A program made the position numbers and the translations under genes. Source: Sinosporangium siamense (GTDB lineage: Bacteria > Actinomycetota > Actinomycetes > Streptosporangiales > Streptosporangiaceae). Taken from it: a stretch of 64,000 nt of DNA. Position 1 is the stretch's first letter, and the number at the start of each line of letters is the position of its first letter. The notes under the pieces were generated by a model that was given only the letters and a program-made list of their open reading frames with translations, was not told the origin of the DNA and ran no database searches. This document shows, piece by piece, positions 52,625-61,938 of the stretch. Location: contig NZ_BOOW01000034.1 in the NCBI RefSeq assembly GCF_016863435.1, positions 62,001 through 126,000 of the forward strand. Direction: 5' to 3'.

Positions 52625-52779
52625 AGGGCATCCTCCGATCGCCGCTGGTTCGCACACCGTAACCCGCGAACGGCCGGGTGCGGTAGCGTCCGTGCAGGTC
52701 AAGGCCCATTCGGAGTGACCCTCGTCACTCTGCGGCGCCGCTCTCGACGCGGGTGAGGATGTCGTCGCGCCCGCCCCTC

Positions 52780-52890
52780 CGCAACGTGCGGCATGTGGGA
52801 ACCGCCTTCGAGGGTCACCCATTCGCAGCCGGGGATGCCGTCGCGGAGCGGCTCGGCCTGTGCGGGCGTCAGCTCGTCGTTACACCATGG
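52780..52890 (-). pseudogene. C-terminal fragment of an alpha/beta hydrolase (proline-iminopeptidase-like)
   Basis: The minus strand reads 'DELTPAQAEPLRDGIPGCEW' then 'LEGGSHMPHVAE', the acid and histidine parts of the triad in the last third of proline iminopeptidase-like hydrolases. The nucleophile half is absent and the frame has no start. Confidence 0.7.
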
Positions 52891-52934
52891 GACCCCGCCG
52901 GTTTGTCCGGGCTCCTACCCAGCCCGGGACCATG

Positions 52935-53022
52935 TTCCGACTCGACGCGAACCGACCAACTTCCGACTCGACGCGGGGTCACGGCCGCGGACCGTGAAGC
53001 GCGCTCCGCCCGCGTCGAGTCG
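52935..53022. repeat. direct and inverted copies of CGACTCGACGCG
   Basis: TTCCGACTCGACGCG occurs at 52935-52949 and 52961-52975 (26-base period), and the inverse CGCGTCGAGTCG at 53011-53022. The second and third copies can form a 12-bp stem just beyond the stop of the LuxR-type gene and may act as its terminator. Confidence 0.55.
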
Positions 53023-53037
53023 CAACTCCTCCTCAGG

Positions 53038-54303
53038 TCAGGAGATCCAGCCTTCCCTGACCGCCAGAGCCCCGAGATGCATCCTGGTCTTCGCGTCCCA
53101 TTCCTCCATCAGGGATGCCACATGGCGGCGCACGGTGCGCTCCGTCACCCCCAGCGACACGGCCACCTCGTGGTCGCTCTGCCCGGCGGCGAGGAGAGTG
53201 AGGATGCGCTGCCGTATGGGGTGCACCTCGCCCGTGACGCCCTGCGCGTCGCTGAGCGGGGTCGCCGTCCGCCAGATGCTCTCGAACAGGTGGCAGGCCA
53301 TCTCCGTGAGCAGCGGATGCCGCACCACGAGCGCCGCCGGCACCGTGGGCGCCGGGATGGGGAAGATCACCTGGTCGTCGACAATGGAGAGCCCGGCGCC
53401 AGGCAACCCGTGGTGCACACGGACGGCCACCCCTTCCGCGGCCAGATCGTGGAACAGCGTGGCGGGGTGAGGCCCGCGGTCCAGGAGATCGCTGGCCACC
53501 ACCGTCCGCAGGAGCCGCATGGGCAGCGGCGGCAGCACCCAGGGCTCGTCGCAGCCGGCCGCGAGGTCCCAGTAGACGGGGGTGTTCACCACCATGATGC
53601 GGTCCAGCGCGTTGACGTGCAGCCCCATCACGGCGGCGGGCACCACGTCGGCGCCCTGGACGAGGTTGACCACCCCGTCCGTCTCCGGCGCCACCGCCGC
53701 CCTCGCCGTCAGCCACGCCTGCAGACGCCCCAGATAGTCGTGCAGACTCAGCAGGTCGCGCGTCCGGTGGTTGAGCTCGGCGTGCATGTCCTCAAGCAGC
53801 GCCTGCTGGTGGGTGAGCACCTTCTCGTAGACCTGGCCGGGCGGCACGGCGTTCAATGTCGCCGGGCGCGTGCCGCTGATCCATGCGAACCCCCTGTCGA
53901 TGAGCTCCGCCACCGCCGGGGCCGGCCCGGGGAGCGTTCCATGGTTGCTGAAGGCGATCGCCGGGGGTGCGGTCGCCCGGGGCCGGCCGCCGCCGGCTGT
54001 GCCCATAGCCGGGCCCATTTCCATGCCCATCGCCGTGCCGTTGGGCACGGCGACGGGCGGGACGTCGAGATGAACGGCGTGGCGCGACGTGGCCGCCGGC
54101 GCCCATGGACCGCTCCCGCCTCCACCCCGCGCTGTCTCCGTCCGCGCGCTTTCCCCGTCCGGTGCGGCACCGGCCCCCGTGCGGGCACCGTACACGGCGG
54201 AGTGGCGGCCCGGCGGCTCAGGGCCGTCGACGATCTCCACGTCGATCGGGAGCGGTCCTTCACGGACCAGACGTTCATAGAGCTGCGCCGCTTCGCCCGA
54301 CAT
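53038..54303 (-). CDS. LuxR-type helix-turn-helix regulator
   Basis: A 421-residue protein. The C-terminus is a LuxR/FixJ-like helix-turn-helix ('RILTLLAAGQSDHEVAVSLGVTERTVRRHVASLM'). The middle (~150-340) is a helical sensor-like part ('VYEKVLTHQQALLEDMHAELNHRTRDLL'). Residues ~40-125 form an unusual Gly/Ala/Met-rich insertion ('GTAMGMEMGPAMGTAGGG'). ATG 54303 has GGAG 7 bases away; ATG 54318 is also possible, with GGAGG only 2 bases away. It resembles the TrmB/LuxR-like regulators of Streptomyces silent clusters. Target genes unknown. Confidence 0.8.
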   Translation of the reverse strand: MSGEAAQLYERLVREGPLPIDVEIVDGPEPPGRHSAVYGARTGAGAAPDGESARTETARGGGGSGPWAPAATSRHAVHLDVPPVAVPNGTAMGMEMGPAMGTAGGGRPRATAPPAIAFSNHGTLPGPAPAVAELIDRGFAWISGTRPATLNAVPPGQVYEKVLTHQQALLEDMHAELNHRTRDLLSLHDYLGRLQAWLTARAAVAPETDGVVNLVQGADVVPAAVMGLHVNALDRIMVVNTPVYWDLAAGCDEPWVLPPLPMRLLRTVVASDLLDRGPHPATLFHDLAAEGVAVRVHHGLPGAGLSIVDDQVIFPIPAPTVPAALVVRHPLLTEMACHLFESIWRTATPLSDAQGVTGEVHPIRQRILTLLAAGQSDHEVAVSLGVTERTVRRHVASLMEEWDAKTRMHLGALAVREGWIS

Positions 54304-54318
54304 TAATAACTCCAGCAT

Positions 54319-55130
54319 TTCCTCCCCTTCTGCCGGACAGAGCGACGCCCGGCTGGTTTACCGATCATTCTTCATCCGGAAGATGACTTGGTCCATAGGC
54401 GGAAGCGCCAAAGGGCTCACAACATTTGTCCGCTGTGTGTGCGTTTGGTGTCCCGGAGGATGGATTGAAGGCAGCCGCGAATATTTACGCTGCGCCATCC
54501 GCCGGTCACCGAACAGCACCCTTATCGGATGGCCTGCCGTCAACCCTACACACCCTTCTCCAAAAGTTGATATGACTCGGCACCACTTTTGTCGCCTTTC
54601 GCGGACGGTGCGAACCTTGGCCATTATTGGCCACCGTCAGTGATCCTTTGACTACCAAGAATCTCGGCTGACGTCGCAGCCCACCCCTCCGGCCCACGCG
54701 GCGGGCACAACGCGCCGAGGGGCGGGCGACGGCTATTCAGAGCGGGAGAGCAGCGTGCGGAAAGCCGACCCGGAGAAGCGCCACCGAAAGGTGGCGTGCC
54801 GCCTTTCGAGGTCGCGGTGCCCTGGCCCGGGAAGCTCACCGGAGAGGATAAAGATCGGCTCGGCGGCAAGACTGAGACAGGCAAACAACCACGCTTTCCA
54901 ATATCGACTATCGTAAATTTCATTTGGATTCCTTTCGCAATCGACGCTCGCTGTCACCAGGTTTTCACACCGCACACCCGAAGAATTCAAATTCGCCGGC
55001 GCCCCGGCGGGCGACGGCCAGACCACCCGCCGGAGAACACCCTGCGGCCCCCAGGCGACACGTTCCCCCAACGATCATCACCCATGAGGTGCCCATACGT
55101 CTGCCCCTGTTTCACCGCCCTGTTGACCCC
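54319..55130. other. long intergenic region, no gene recognised
   Basis: About 800 bases. It contains a TGGCCA-N4-TGGCCA dyad near 54619-54634, two mutually exclusive hairpins at 54780-54808 and an AT-richer part at 54900-54980. Short open frames on both strands lack convincing coding character. Confidence 0.5.
54780..54808. promoter_or_regulatory. two overlapping alternative hairpins
   Basis: GCCACC-GAAA-GGTGGC (54780-54795) competes with CGAAAGGTGGC (54785-54795) pairing to GCCGCCTTTCG (54798-54808). Only one can form at a time, as in attenuator-like elements. No associated gene is clear. Confidence 0.3.
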
Positions 55131-55149
55131 TGCTGCCCGCATTCCCCCT

Positions 55150-56200
55150 CTCTCCACCGCCCTCCGCGGTCCACGTCTCGGGCGCGAGCAGCACCGTGGG
55201 CACGCTCGGCCGACGGCGGGCGCACCTGGTCCAGGCCGGTCGCCGTGGCCTCGGGAAACGACGTCACCAGCGCGCCGATCACCGCCGATCCGCGCCATCC
55301 GTCCCGCCTCTACGCGGCGGGCTCGACCGTGACGCAGCAGGCGGCCGAGGGTGAACCGTTCCACGGCCCCGCGTTCTTCACCGCGAGCCGCAACTCGGGA
55401 CGCACCTGGAGCCCCGCCCGCGTCGTCGTCGCCCCAGGGCCCAGGCCGAATCACCACGGGGCATCAGCTCAGCGTGCTGCAGGCGGCGTCCTCCTCGGCA
55501 CCGTCACGCACATCGACCTCCAGGCCAGGCCGCCCCGCACGCGACGAGGGCGCCACGCCCTCATGGCGATCCGCTCGGCCGACCGGGGTCCCACGTGGAC
55601 GCCGCCGGCGACGGTCGCCGGCCTGCGGTCGACGGTGTCCACGACCCGCAAAACCCCCGGCGACGCGGTGGCCAGGGGCGGGCGGATGGTGGCGCACAAC
55701 GCCGTCCACCCGGTCACCGGACGCGTCTACCTGGTTTGCCAGGACGCCCGCTTCACCTCGAGGCATGCCGACGGCGTCGATCTCCTCATCCGGGGGCGGA
55801 GCCGCCACCTGGACCCCGCTCGTCCAGGTGAACGCCACCCCCGCCACGCTGCCCGCACCGAACCGGCAGGCGTTCACCCCGAGCGGTCGCGGTGGCCGTC
55901 ACCTGCGCCGACTTCCGCCACGACACCGCGGACGCCGCGCTCCTCACGGACCGGTGGACGGCGACGTGCGCGGCGAGGTGCGACACGCAGGCCGGGGTGT
56001 GGCGGGAGACGCGGCTGACGCCCGTGCCGTACGACATGAGGAAGGCGCCGCGGCTCACCGAGAAGGGCCCGCCGGGATGCTTCCTCGGCGACTACACGGG
56101 ACTGGCCGCCACCTGCCGGAATCTCGTGGCCGTGCATGCCCAGCCCCACGGCTCGGACCCGGCGGTGGTCATCGGCACGGTCGTCCGTACACGCCCCTAG
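55150..56200 (+). pseudogene. BNR-repeat (sialidase-like) protein gene with several frameshifts
   Basis: Asp-box motifs S-x-D-x-G-x-T-W occur in order ('SADGGRTWS', 'SRNSGRTWS', 'SADRGPTWT', then a degraded one), but they lie in three frames: 'VHVSGASSTVG' at ~55169, then the main stretch ~55205-55785, then ~55785-55880, then 'DFRHDTADAALLTDRW' to TAG 56200. At least three frameshifts are needed to read one protein, so the gene is dead. It was probably an extracellular exo-sialidase-like or other BNR-propeller protein. Its stop overlaps that of the convergent kinase gene at the palindrome CTAG (56197-56200). Confidence 0.75.
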
Positions 56201-59200
56201 TCTCCAGATCGGGGGCAGACGTCGCGGTACGGCACGCCGATCTTGAACGCCTTCCAGTCGGCGGCCGAGAGCGTCTTGCCGGCCCGGGCGCAGACGGCGG
56301 CGGCGGACTGCTCGGGGTCGACGACGTGCTCGGCGATGTCCCCACCGGCCCCGACGGTGACCAGGTGTGTGCCATCCGCGTTGAAGGCCATCGCCGCGAT
56401 GTACTCGGGATGCACGCTGAACGGCCCGCCCAGGGGGATGCCCGAGCCGGCCTCCCACATCATCACCTTCTGCCTTTCGACGACGGCGGCGACCACGTCA
56501 CCGCGCGGTGAGAAGATGACGCCGGATACCCCCTCGACGAACTGGCCCGCGAGCCGCGTGTCGAGCCTGCGTTGTGTGGCGGTGTCCCACAGCGAGACCT
56601 CTCCGACGGGGGAACGTCCCTCGTCGTCGTAGCCCGCGAGGGTGCCGAGGGCGAAGCGGGTGCCGCCCTTGTCGAACGCCAGCGTGGCCGCGCGGGAGTC
56701 GCCCAGAACCGCGCCGAAGTCCTTGCCGGTCTTGCGGCCCGACACCAGGTCCACCAGGCCGCTCCAGCTGTTGCCGGCGATCGCGAGAGACTTGCCGCCG
56801 GGGGCGAAGGTGAGGCCGCTCGTCCTGCGTTGCCGGCGTTCCCAGCGCAGGCTGCCGCTCGACAGGTCCCACAGCTGCACGGCGCCGTGGGGGTTCTTGT
56901 CGGTTTCGTCCACTGCCATGGCGAGCAGTCCGCCGTCGGCGCTGAGCGTCAGCGTCCGCGCGCCGAGGTGCCGTCTCGGGGTGAGGGTGGCGACCCGCTT
57001 GAGGGTGGAGGTGTCCCATACGTCGACCTTCAAGGTGTAGGGCGAGTTGCCCTCCGTGGCGGCGGCGAGCCGCCTGCCGTCGGCGGAGAAGGTGAGGATG
57101 GAGAACGCGGCGGCGCGGCCGAGGTCGAGGGTGCCGATGGGGGTGCGCCGCCGTACATCCCACAGGGTGACCTTCGCCGTCTCGTCGGCGTGGGTGGCGA
57201 GCAGACGGCTGTCGGGGCTGAGCACGAGGTTGTCGCTCGTTCCTTTGAGCCGGGCGGGGGCGAGTGTCCGGCGGAGATCCAGGGTGACGACCTTCGCACC
57301 GTCGAGGTATCGCATGGTGTGCCCGTCGGGGTCGAAAGCGACAACGGGCTCCACGGTGTCGATCTTGTGCACGAGGGAGGGACTCAACACGCAGTCCGAC
57401 CACACGGTGATGGTGTCGGCGGTGTAGGACACCACGTGCCGCCCGTCGGGGCTCATCTGCACGGTGCCCTGGTCGTAGTCGGCGATGAGCCTGTCGCAGT
57501 AATCCTTCTCGTCGCGGACGGTCTTGAAGTGGATCGCCGATCCGACGGCGACCGCGGCGAATCTGCTGTCGGCGCTGTAGGCCGCGTCGCGGGACATCGC
57601 CCCGAAGTCCCCCCTTTTCCCATCGACGGGACGCCATGTCTCAAGCGCATGGGATTCGCTGTGGCCGACCATGTGCTTCCCGTCAGGTGAGATCTGCGCC
57701 ACGTGGAAAGGCGGTGTGCGCTTGCGACCGGTCGTGAGGTCCCACAACACCTGCTTCTGGCCGGAGTCCAGCGGACCTTCGCCGCCCACGATGAGGATGT
57801 TCTCGGCCTGGCCGAAGGCCACCGCGCGCGGCACCCTCGCGTAAGCCGGTGTGTCCAGAGGGAGCTGGGCCCGCCTCTTACCGGTCCGCAGGTCCCAGAC
57901 GTCCACGCGTGTGCCGTCGACGACGGCGAGGGTCCGCCCGGCGGGGCTGACCGCGGCACTCCGGACACGGGCGCCGACCCCGGCGAACCCGCCTACCTGA
58001 GTGCCCGTGCGCACATCCCACACGCGCACGGTGTTCTCGCCGACGCTGACCAGCGTGCGGCTGTCGTGGCTCAACGCCCTGATCGTGCCGGAGGCGGTCG
58101 CCGGGTCGTGGAACGCCCTGTGCTCGTGCTGTGCCAGCGAGCCGGCGACCGCCGCTCTCGTCTGCGGCGTCGGCGTGATCCGCCAGGCCGCCACGCTGAG
58201 CAGCATCGCCTTCACCGGGTCGGTGGCCCGCAGCGTGTCGGCGAGTGCCGCGATCCGCTGCGACTCGGCCCGGGTCGCCTGTGATTCCGCGGTCGCGCCG
58301 CGCTCCTCGGCGAGCCCGCTCTGCTGTATCGCGAGGCCGCCGGCGACCAGCGCGGCCACGAGCAGCCCGCCCAGCGAGCCGGTGAGCACACGCCCGCGCC
58401 TGGCCCGGCGGCGGGCGAGCGCCGCGCCCGCGTCGAGGAACGCGCGTTCGGCGTCGCTCGGCACGATGTCGCCCCGCTCCGCCGCCGCCCATCGCCGAGC
58501 GTCGGCGAGGACGGCCCCGGAGAGCAGCCCGCTCTCCTTGCGCCCGCCCTGCTCCCAGCGGCGCAGCGCGGTCCAGACCTCGCGGTGTACGGCGAGGCCG
58601 TCGCGGTTGTTCCGCGCCCACGCGCGCAGGCGGGGCCAGGCGTGCGGCAGGGCAGGGCTCGCCGGCCAGATCTCACGTTCGTCGCCGGTGAGCAGACGGG
58701 AGAAGGCACCGAGGATCTCCCGCCCGGCCTCGGGGAACTCGTCGCGCCGTGCCCGCCGCGGCCGCACCTCCCCGTCCTCGTCGAGGGTAACGAGCCGCAG
58801 GAACACGGCGGGAGCCAGCGCCCGCTGCTCCTGCCCGAGGCGCGCGTAGATCTCCTCTGCCCGGGCCCCGAGCGCCGGGTCGTCGCGGTCGCCGCGGATC
58901 AGCCCCGCCTCCCGGCTGCCCTCGGCCAGCAGCGCGGCGGTGCCGGAACGGCCGTCGTCGCTGACCAGCGCCAGCAGCAACTCGCGTGATGCCGGCCTGT
59001 CCCGCGGGTCCTTGGCGAGCGCGGCGCCCACCAGGGACCGCATCGAGACGGGCAGCGGCGTCAGGTCGGGGTCGGACGTCAGCACCCGGTGCATCACACT
59101 GCCGAGGCTCTCCGCCTCGAACGGGTCCTCCCCGGTCGCGGCGAACAGCATGATGCCGCCCCAGGCGAACACGTCCGCCGGCGGCCCGGCCCGCTGCCCC

Positions 59201-59754
59201 GTGAACACCTCCGGCGCCATGTACGTCGGCGTGCCCGCCACCATCCCGGTCGCGGTCAGCGACATCTCCAGGGTGCGGGCGATGCCGAAGTCGATGACAC
59301 GCGGCCCGTCCGGGCCGATCAGCACGTTGTCGGGCTTCATGTCCCGGTGGATCACCCCGGCCTCGTGGACGGCGGTCAGGGCGGTGGCGACAGCCGTACC
59401 GAGCCGGTGGAGGTCGGCACCCGCGAACCTGCGGCCCCCCGCGACCGCTGTGCGCAGGCTGACGCCCTCCACGAACTCGCTGACGATGTACGGCCGTGCC
59501 CCGTCGAGCTCGGCGCCGATCACCGCGGCGGTGCAGAACGACGCCACCCGTCGCGCCGCCGCCGCCTCCCGCCCGAACCGCCCCCGCAGGTCCGGGTCCG
59601 CCGCCGCATCCCCATGCAGCACCTTGATGGCCACCCGATGGCCGTCCGAACCGTATGCCTCGTAAACCACTCCTTGTCCGCCGGCGCCCAAGCGGCCCGC
59701 CAGCCAATAGTCGCCGAGCCGCTGTGGATCCCCGTCGATTAGCGGTGTCGCCAT
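56197..59754 (-). CDS. serine/threonine protein kinase with C-terminal WD40 propeller
   Basis: An 1185-residue protein. Residues ~15-270 are a Hanks-type kinase: glycine loop G-A-G-G-Q-G-V-V-Y, Lys in 'VAIKVLHG', catalytic H-R-D-M-K-P-D-N, D-F-G and 'GTPTYMAPE', all intact. A helical linker (~270-455) and one membrane helix ('LTGSLGGLLVAALVAGGLAI', ~455-475) follow, then a coiled segment ('AEERGATAESQATRAESQRI') and about 12 WD40-like blades to the C-terminus. The topology places the propeller outside or the kinase inside. ATG 59754 is preceded by GGGGGACGG. Probably a sensor kinase; ligand unknown. Confidence 0.92.
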   Translation of the reverse strand: MATPLIDGDPQRLGDYWLAGRLGAGGQGVVYEAYGSDGHRVAIKVLHGDAAADPDLRGRFGREAAAARRVASFCTAAVIGAELDGARPYIVSEFVEGVSLRTAVAGGRRFAGADLHRLGTAVATALTAVHEAGVIHRDMKPDNVLIGPDGPRVIDFGIARTLEMSLTATGMVAGTPTYMAPEVFTGQRAGPPADVFAWGGIMLFAATGEDPFEAESLGSVMHRVLTSDPDLTPLPVSMRSLVGAALAKDPRDRPASRELLLALVSDDGRSGTAALLAEGSREAGLIRGDRDDPALGARAEEIYARLGQEQRALAPAVFLRLVTLDEDGEVRPRRARRDEFPEAGREILGAFSRLLTGDEREIWPASPALPHAWPRLRAWARNNRDGLAVHREVWTALRRWEQGGRKESGLLSGAVLADARRWAAAERGDIVPSDAERAFLDAGAALARRRARRGRVLTGSLGGLLVAALVAGGLAIQQSGLAEERGATAESQATRAESQRIAALADTLRATDPVKAMLLSVAAWRITPTPQTRAAVAGSLAQHEHRAFHDPATASGTIRALSHDSRTLVSVGENTVRVWDVRTGTQVGGFAGVGARVRSAAVSPAGRTLAVVDGTRVDVWDLRTGKRRAQLPLDTPAYARVPRAVAFGQAENILIVGGEGPLDSGQKQVLWDLTTGRKRTPPFHVAQISPDGKHMVGHSESHALETWRPVDGKRGDFGAMSRDAAYSADSRFAAVAVGSAIHFKTVRDEKDYCDRLIADYDQGTVQMSPDGRHVVSYTADTITVWSDCVLSPSLVHKIDTVEPVVAFDPDGHTMRYLDGAKVVTLDLRRTLAPARLKGTSDNLVLSPDSRLLATHADETAKVTLWDVRRRTPIGTLDLGRAAAFSILTFSADGRRLAAATEGNSPYTLKVDVWDTSTLKRVATLTPRRHLGARTLTLSADGGLLAMAVDETDKNPHGAVQLWDLSSGSLRWERRQRRTSGLTFAPGGKSLAIAGNSWSGLVDLVSGRKTGKDFGAVLGDSRAATLAFDKGGTRFALGTLAGYDDEGRSPVGEVSLWDTATQRRLDTRLAGQFVEGVSGVIFSPRGDVVAAVVERQKVMMWEAGSGIPLGGPFSVHPEYIAAMAFNADGTHLVTVGAGGDIAEHVVDPEQSAAAVCARAGKTLSAADWKAFKIGVPYRDVCPRSGD

Positions 59755-59821
59755 GCTTTCCGTCCCCCGTTTCAATGTGCGTCGCAGGATTGGATGCACA
59801 TTTCTGCGGAGAAGTTCCGGG

Positions 59822-59853
59822 GAAGGCCACCCTGTAGATCAGAAGTGGCCTTC
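59822..59853 (-). terminator. terminator of the chitinase gene
   Basis: GAAGGCCAC (59822-59830) / GTGGCCTTC (59845-59853), perfect 9-bp stem with a 14-base loop, 24 bases beyond the chitinase stop. Confidence 0.7.
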
Positions 59854-59876
59854 ACCCGGCTTTGTACGGCGGTGCC

Positions 59877-61457
59877 TTAGCGGCCCTGCAGACCCTTGAC
59901 GTTGTCGCCGAAGGTCCAGCCCTTCGAGCCGTCCCAGTTGATGGACCAGGTCATAAGGCCCTTGAGCTGGCCGTTGAAGCTGTTCCACGCCTGGGAGACC
60001 AGGCCTGGCGCCATGTGGCCGCCGCCCGCGCCGACCTGGGCGGGCAGACCGGGGGCCTGCTTGTCATAGGGGACCCGGATGGTGGTGCCCTGGATGACGA
60101 GGCCGTCGTTGAGGCAGGTGGTCTGGGCGACGAAGCCCTGCACGGTGCCGGCGGCGTAGGAGTCGCCGGAGCAGCCGTACATGCTGCCGTTGTAGTACTG
60201 CATGTTCAGCCACCAGAGGCGGCCGTTGTCGGCGTACTTCTTGATGATGGGGAGGTAGGAGCCCCAGATCGAGCCGTAGACGACGCTGCCGCCGGTGACG
60301 TAAGCCGTCTCGGGGGCCATGGTGAGGCCGAAGTTGGCCGGCATCTGGGCGAGCACGCCGTCGATGATGCGGATGAGGTTGGCCTGGGAGACCGAGAGCT
60401 GGTTGATGTTGCCGCTGCCGGAGAGGCCGGTCTCGATGTCGATGTCGATGCCGTCGAAGTTGTACCTCTTGAGGATCGGCACGATCGTCTGGACGAACCG
60501 GTCGGCGACGGTGGCGGAGCTGAGGTCGATGCCCGCGGTCGCGCCGCCGATCGACATCAGGATCGTCAGGCCGTTGGCCTTGGCCTGGCACATCTCGGCC
60601 GGGGTGGCGACCTTGACGGTGGAGTCCATGCCGTCCTCCCACAGGACGGTGCCGTCCGAGCGGATGACGGGGAACGCCGCGTTGATGACGTTGTAGCCGT
60701 GGGCCGTGATGCGGGAGTCGGTGATCGGGATCCAGCCGAGCGGCGGGTGCACGCCGTTCACGGCGCCGTCCCAGTTCTCCCAGTAGCCGTGCAGGACCTT
60801 GCCGGCGGGCTTGCCCTTCAGCGCGCAGGTGACGTCACTCGTCGGCGACACCGACGGGGACGGGGAGGCTGAAGGGGAGGTCGAGGGCGAAGGGGACGCC
60901 GACGGCGACGGCGAGGGCGACGTGGAGGGGGAAGGCGAGCTCGACGGGGAGGCCGAGGGGGACGGCGAGGGGCCCGGGGCGCCGTCGAAGCTGACGTCGT
61001 CGGCGTGGTAGGTGCCCTGGCCGTACCATCCGTGCAGGTAGACCTCGGCCGAGGTCTGGCTGGCACCCGTGGTGAACGAGACCGTGAGCTCGGTGTAGTC
61101 CGCGGCGGAGGCTGCCCAGCGCGAGGTGCCGCCGACCACGCCGAGGTAGACGTAGTTGCCGCGCACCCAGGCGCTCACCGTGTAGGTCGTGCTGGGCCGC
61201 ACCGACACCGTCTGGGCGCAGCGGGCGTTGTCGGAGCCGCTCGCCGCGCCGGCCAGGGCCTTGGTGCCCGAGCGCGCGGGGGTGGCGACGACCGACCCGA
61301 GGCCGCCGGAGCAGGTCCACGGGGAGAGGGATCCACTCTCGAAGCCGGCGTTGGCGAGCAGGTTGGCGGCGTGCGCCGAGGTCTGCGTGGCGACGACGCC
61401 CAAGGTCGCCAGCATTAATGACACTGCCAGGAGAAGCAAGCGGGGGGTGCGCTTCAT
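59877..61457 (-). CDS. secreted chitinase (GH18) with carbohydrate-binding module
   Basis: A 526-residue enzyme. Signal peptide ~1-30 (Lys/Arg start, 'LLLLAVSLMLATLGVV', cleavage after 'SAHA'). Residues ~31-165 are a CBM-like jelly-roll ('NAGFESGSLSPWTCSGG', 'SAWVRGNYVYLGVVGG'). A Pro/Ser linker (~166-212) leads to the GH18 barrel with the catalytic D-G-I-D-I-D-I-E (Glu342) and the 'MSIGGA' strand. ATG 61457 has only a distant AAGGG. It degrades chitin outside the cell. No clear DasR-type site was found upstream. Confidence 0.93.
   Translation of the reverse strand: MKRTPRLLLLAVSLMLATLGVVATQTSAHAANLLANAGFESGSLSPWTCSGGLGSVVATPARSGTKALAGAASGSDNARCAQTVSVRPSTTYTVSAWVRGNYVYLGVVGGTSRWAASAADYTELTVSFTTGASQTSAEVYLHGWYGQGTYHADDVSFDGAPGPSPSPSASPSSSPSPSTSPSPSPSASPSPSTSPSASPSPSVSPTSDVTCALKGKPAGKVLHGYWENWDGAVNGVHPPLGWIPITDSRITAHGYNVINAAFPVIRSDGTVLWEDGMDSTVKVATPAEMCQAKANGLTILMSIGGATAGIDLSSATVADRFVQTIVPILKRYNFDGIDIDIETGLSGSGNINQLSVSQANLIRIIDGVLAQMPANFGLTMAPETAYVTGGSVVYGSIWGSYLPIIKKYADNGRLWWLNMQYYNGSMYGCSGDSYAAGTVQGFVAQTTCLNDGLVIQGTTIRVPYDKQAPGLPAQVGAGGGHMAPGLVSQAWNSFNGQLKGLMTWSINWDGSKGWTFGDNVKGLQGR
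60830..60975 (-). repeat. coding repeat of the Pro/Ser linker
   Basis: Imperfect tandem units of the form P-S-P-S/A-S encoded by GAGGGGGACGGCGAG-like DNA join the carbohydrate-binding module and the GH18 domain. It is a normal feature of secreted actinomycete glycosidases. Confidence 0.8.
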
Positions 61458-61938
61458 AAAGGGGACAACCCTTCTCAGCCCGGGCGCTTCAACGTCACCC
61501 GGCGTAGACAGCACAACAGAGGTTGCGAGGCCGCGGTGGGTGAGGGCTCGCGAGCTACAATCCACCGAATTATCCGGAGAAACCGCCATATGAGTCCATA
61601 AAGAGAACCTTAAGCGCACCTTTCCGGTCGACATTTGCGAGGGGCTGACCAGGACAAAGTGGCGGGTGGGTATCGGACCTGCTTTTAAAGGCCACGTGGT
61701 GGCGCCGGCCACGGATATGCGGGGCCACATCGGCGCCGCAGCCGAGGCCGGCCAGGTGGTCCCGCAGGGGCGAGCACGGGGCTCGTGCAGGGTGAATGAG
61801 CCCGGCTTGAATGCCGAATGGTGACCTGCGCCCCCGAGGAGTGTGTCCATCATCGGACAGTGCAGACACGGAAAGTAATCAATCATCTACACTACGTGAC
61901 GGCTCGATCAGTCTCTTCCTTCCAGAAAGGACACCGGA
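61458..61938. other. divergent intergenic region
   Basis: About 480 bases with the promoters of the chitinase (minus) and the small secreted protein (plus). AT-rich patches occur at 61590-61620 and 61870-61900; TACACT near 61889 could be a -10 for the plus-strand gene. No gene remnant was recognised. Confidence 0.5.

Noticed and set aside
54620-55071. Short minus-strand open frames, one with an AAAGGA before ATG 54923
   Set aside because: Their amino-acid composition is like shadow reading and two overlapping frames are equally plausible; no convincing protein.
56197-59754. Kinase-WD40 gene as part of an anti-phage defence system
   Set aside because: The membrane helix and lone position next to a chitinase and a dead sialidase-like gene fit a sensor kinase; no nuclease, NTPase or other defence partner is near.
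60830-60990. Regular repeats that could suggest a CRISPR or VNTR
   Set aside because: They are in frame and encode the Pro/Ser linker of the chitinase.
61458-61700. DasR-type operator for the chitinase
   Set aside because: No sequence close to the known TGGTCTAGACCA-like core was found.
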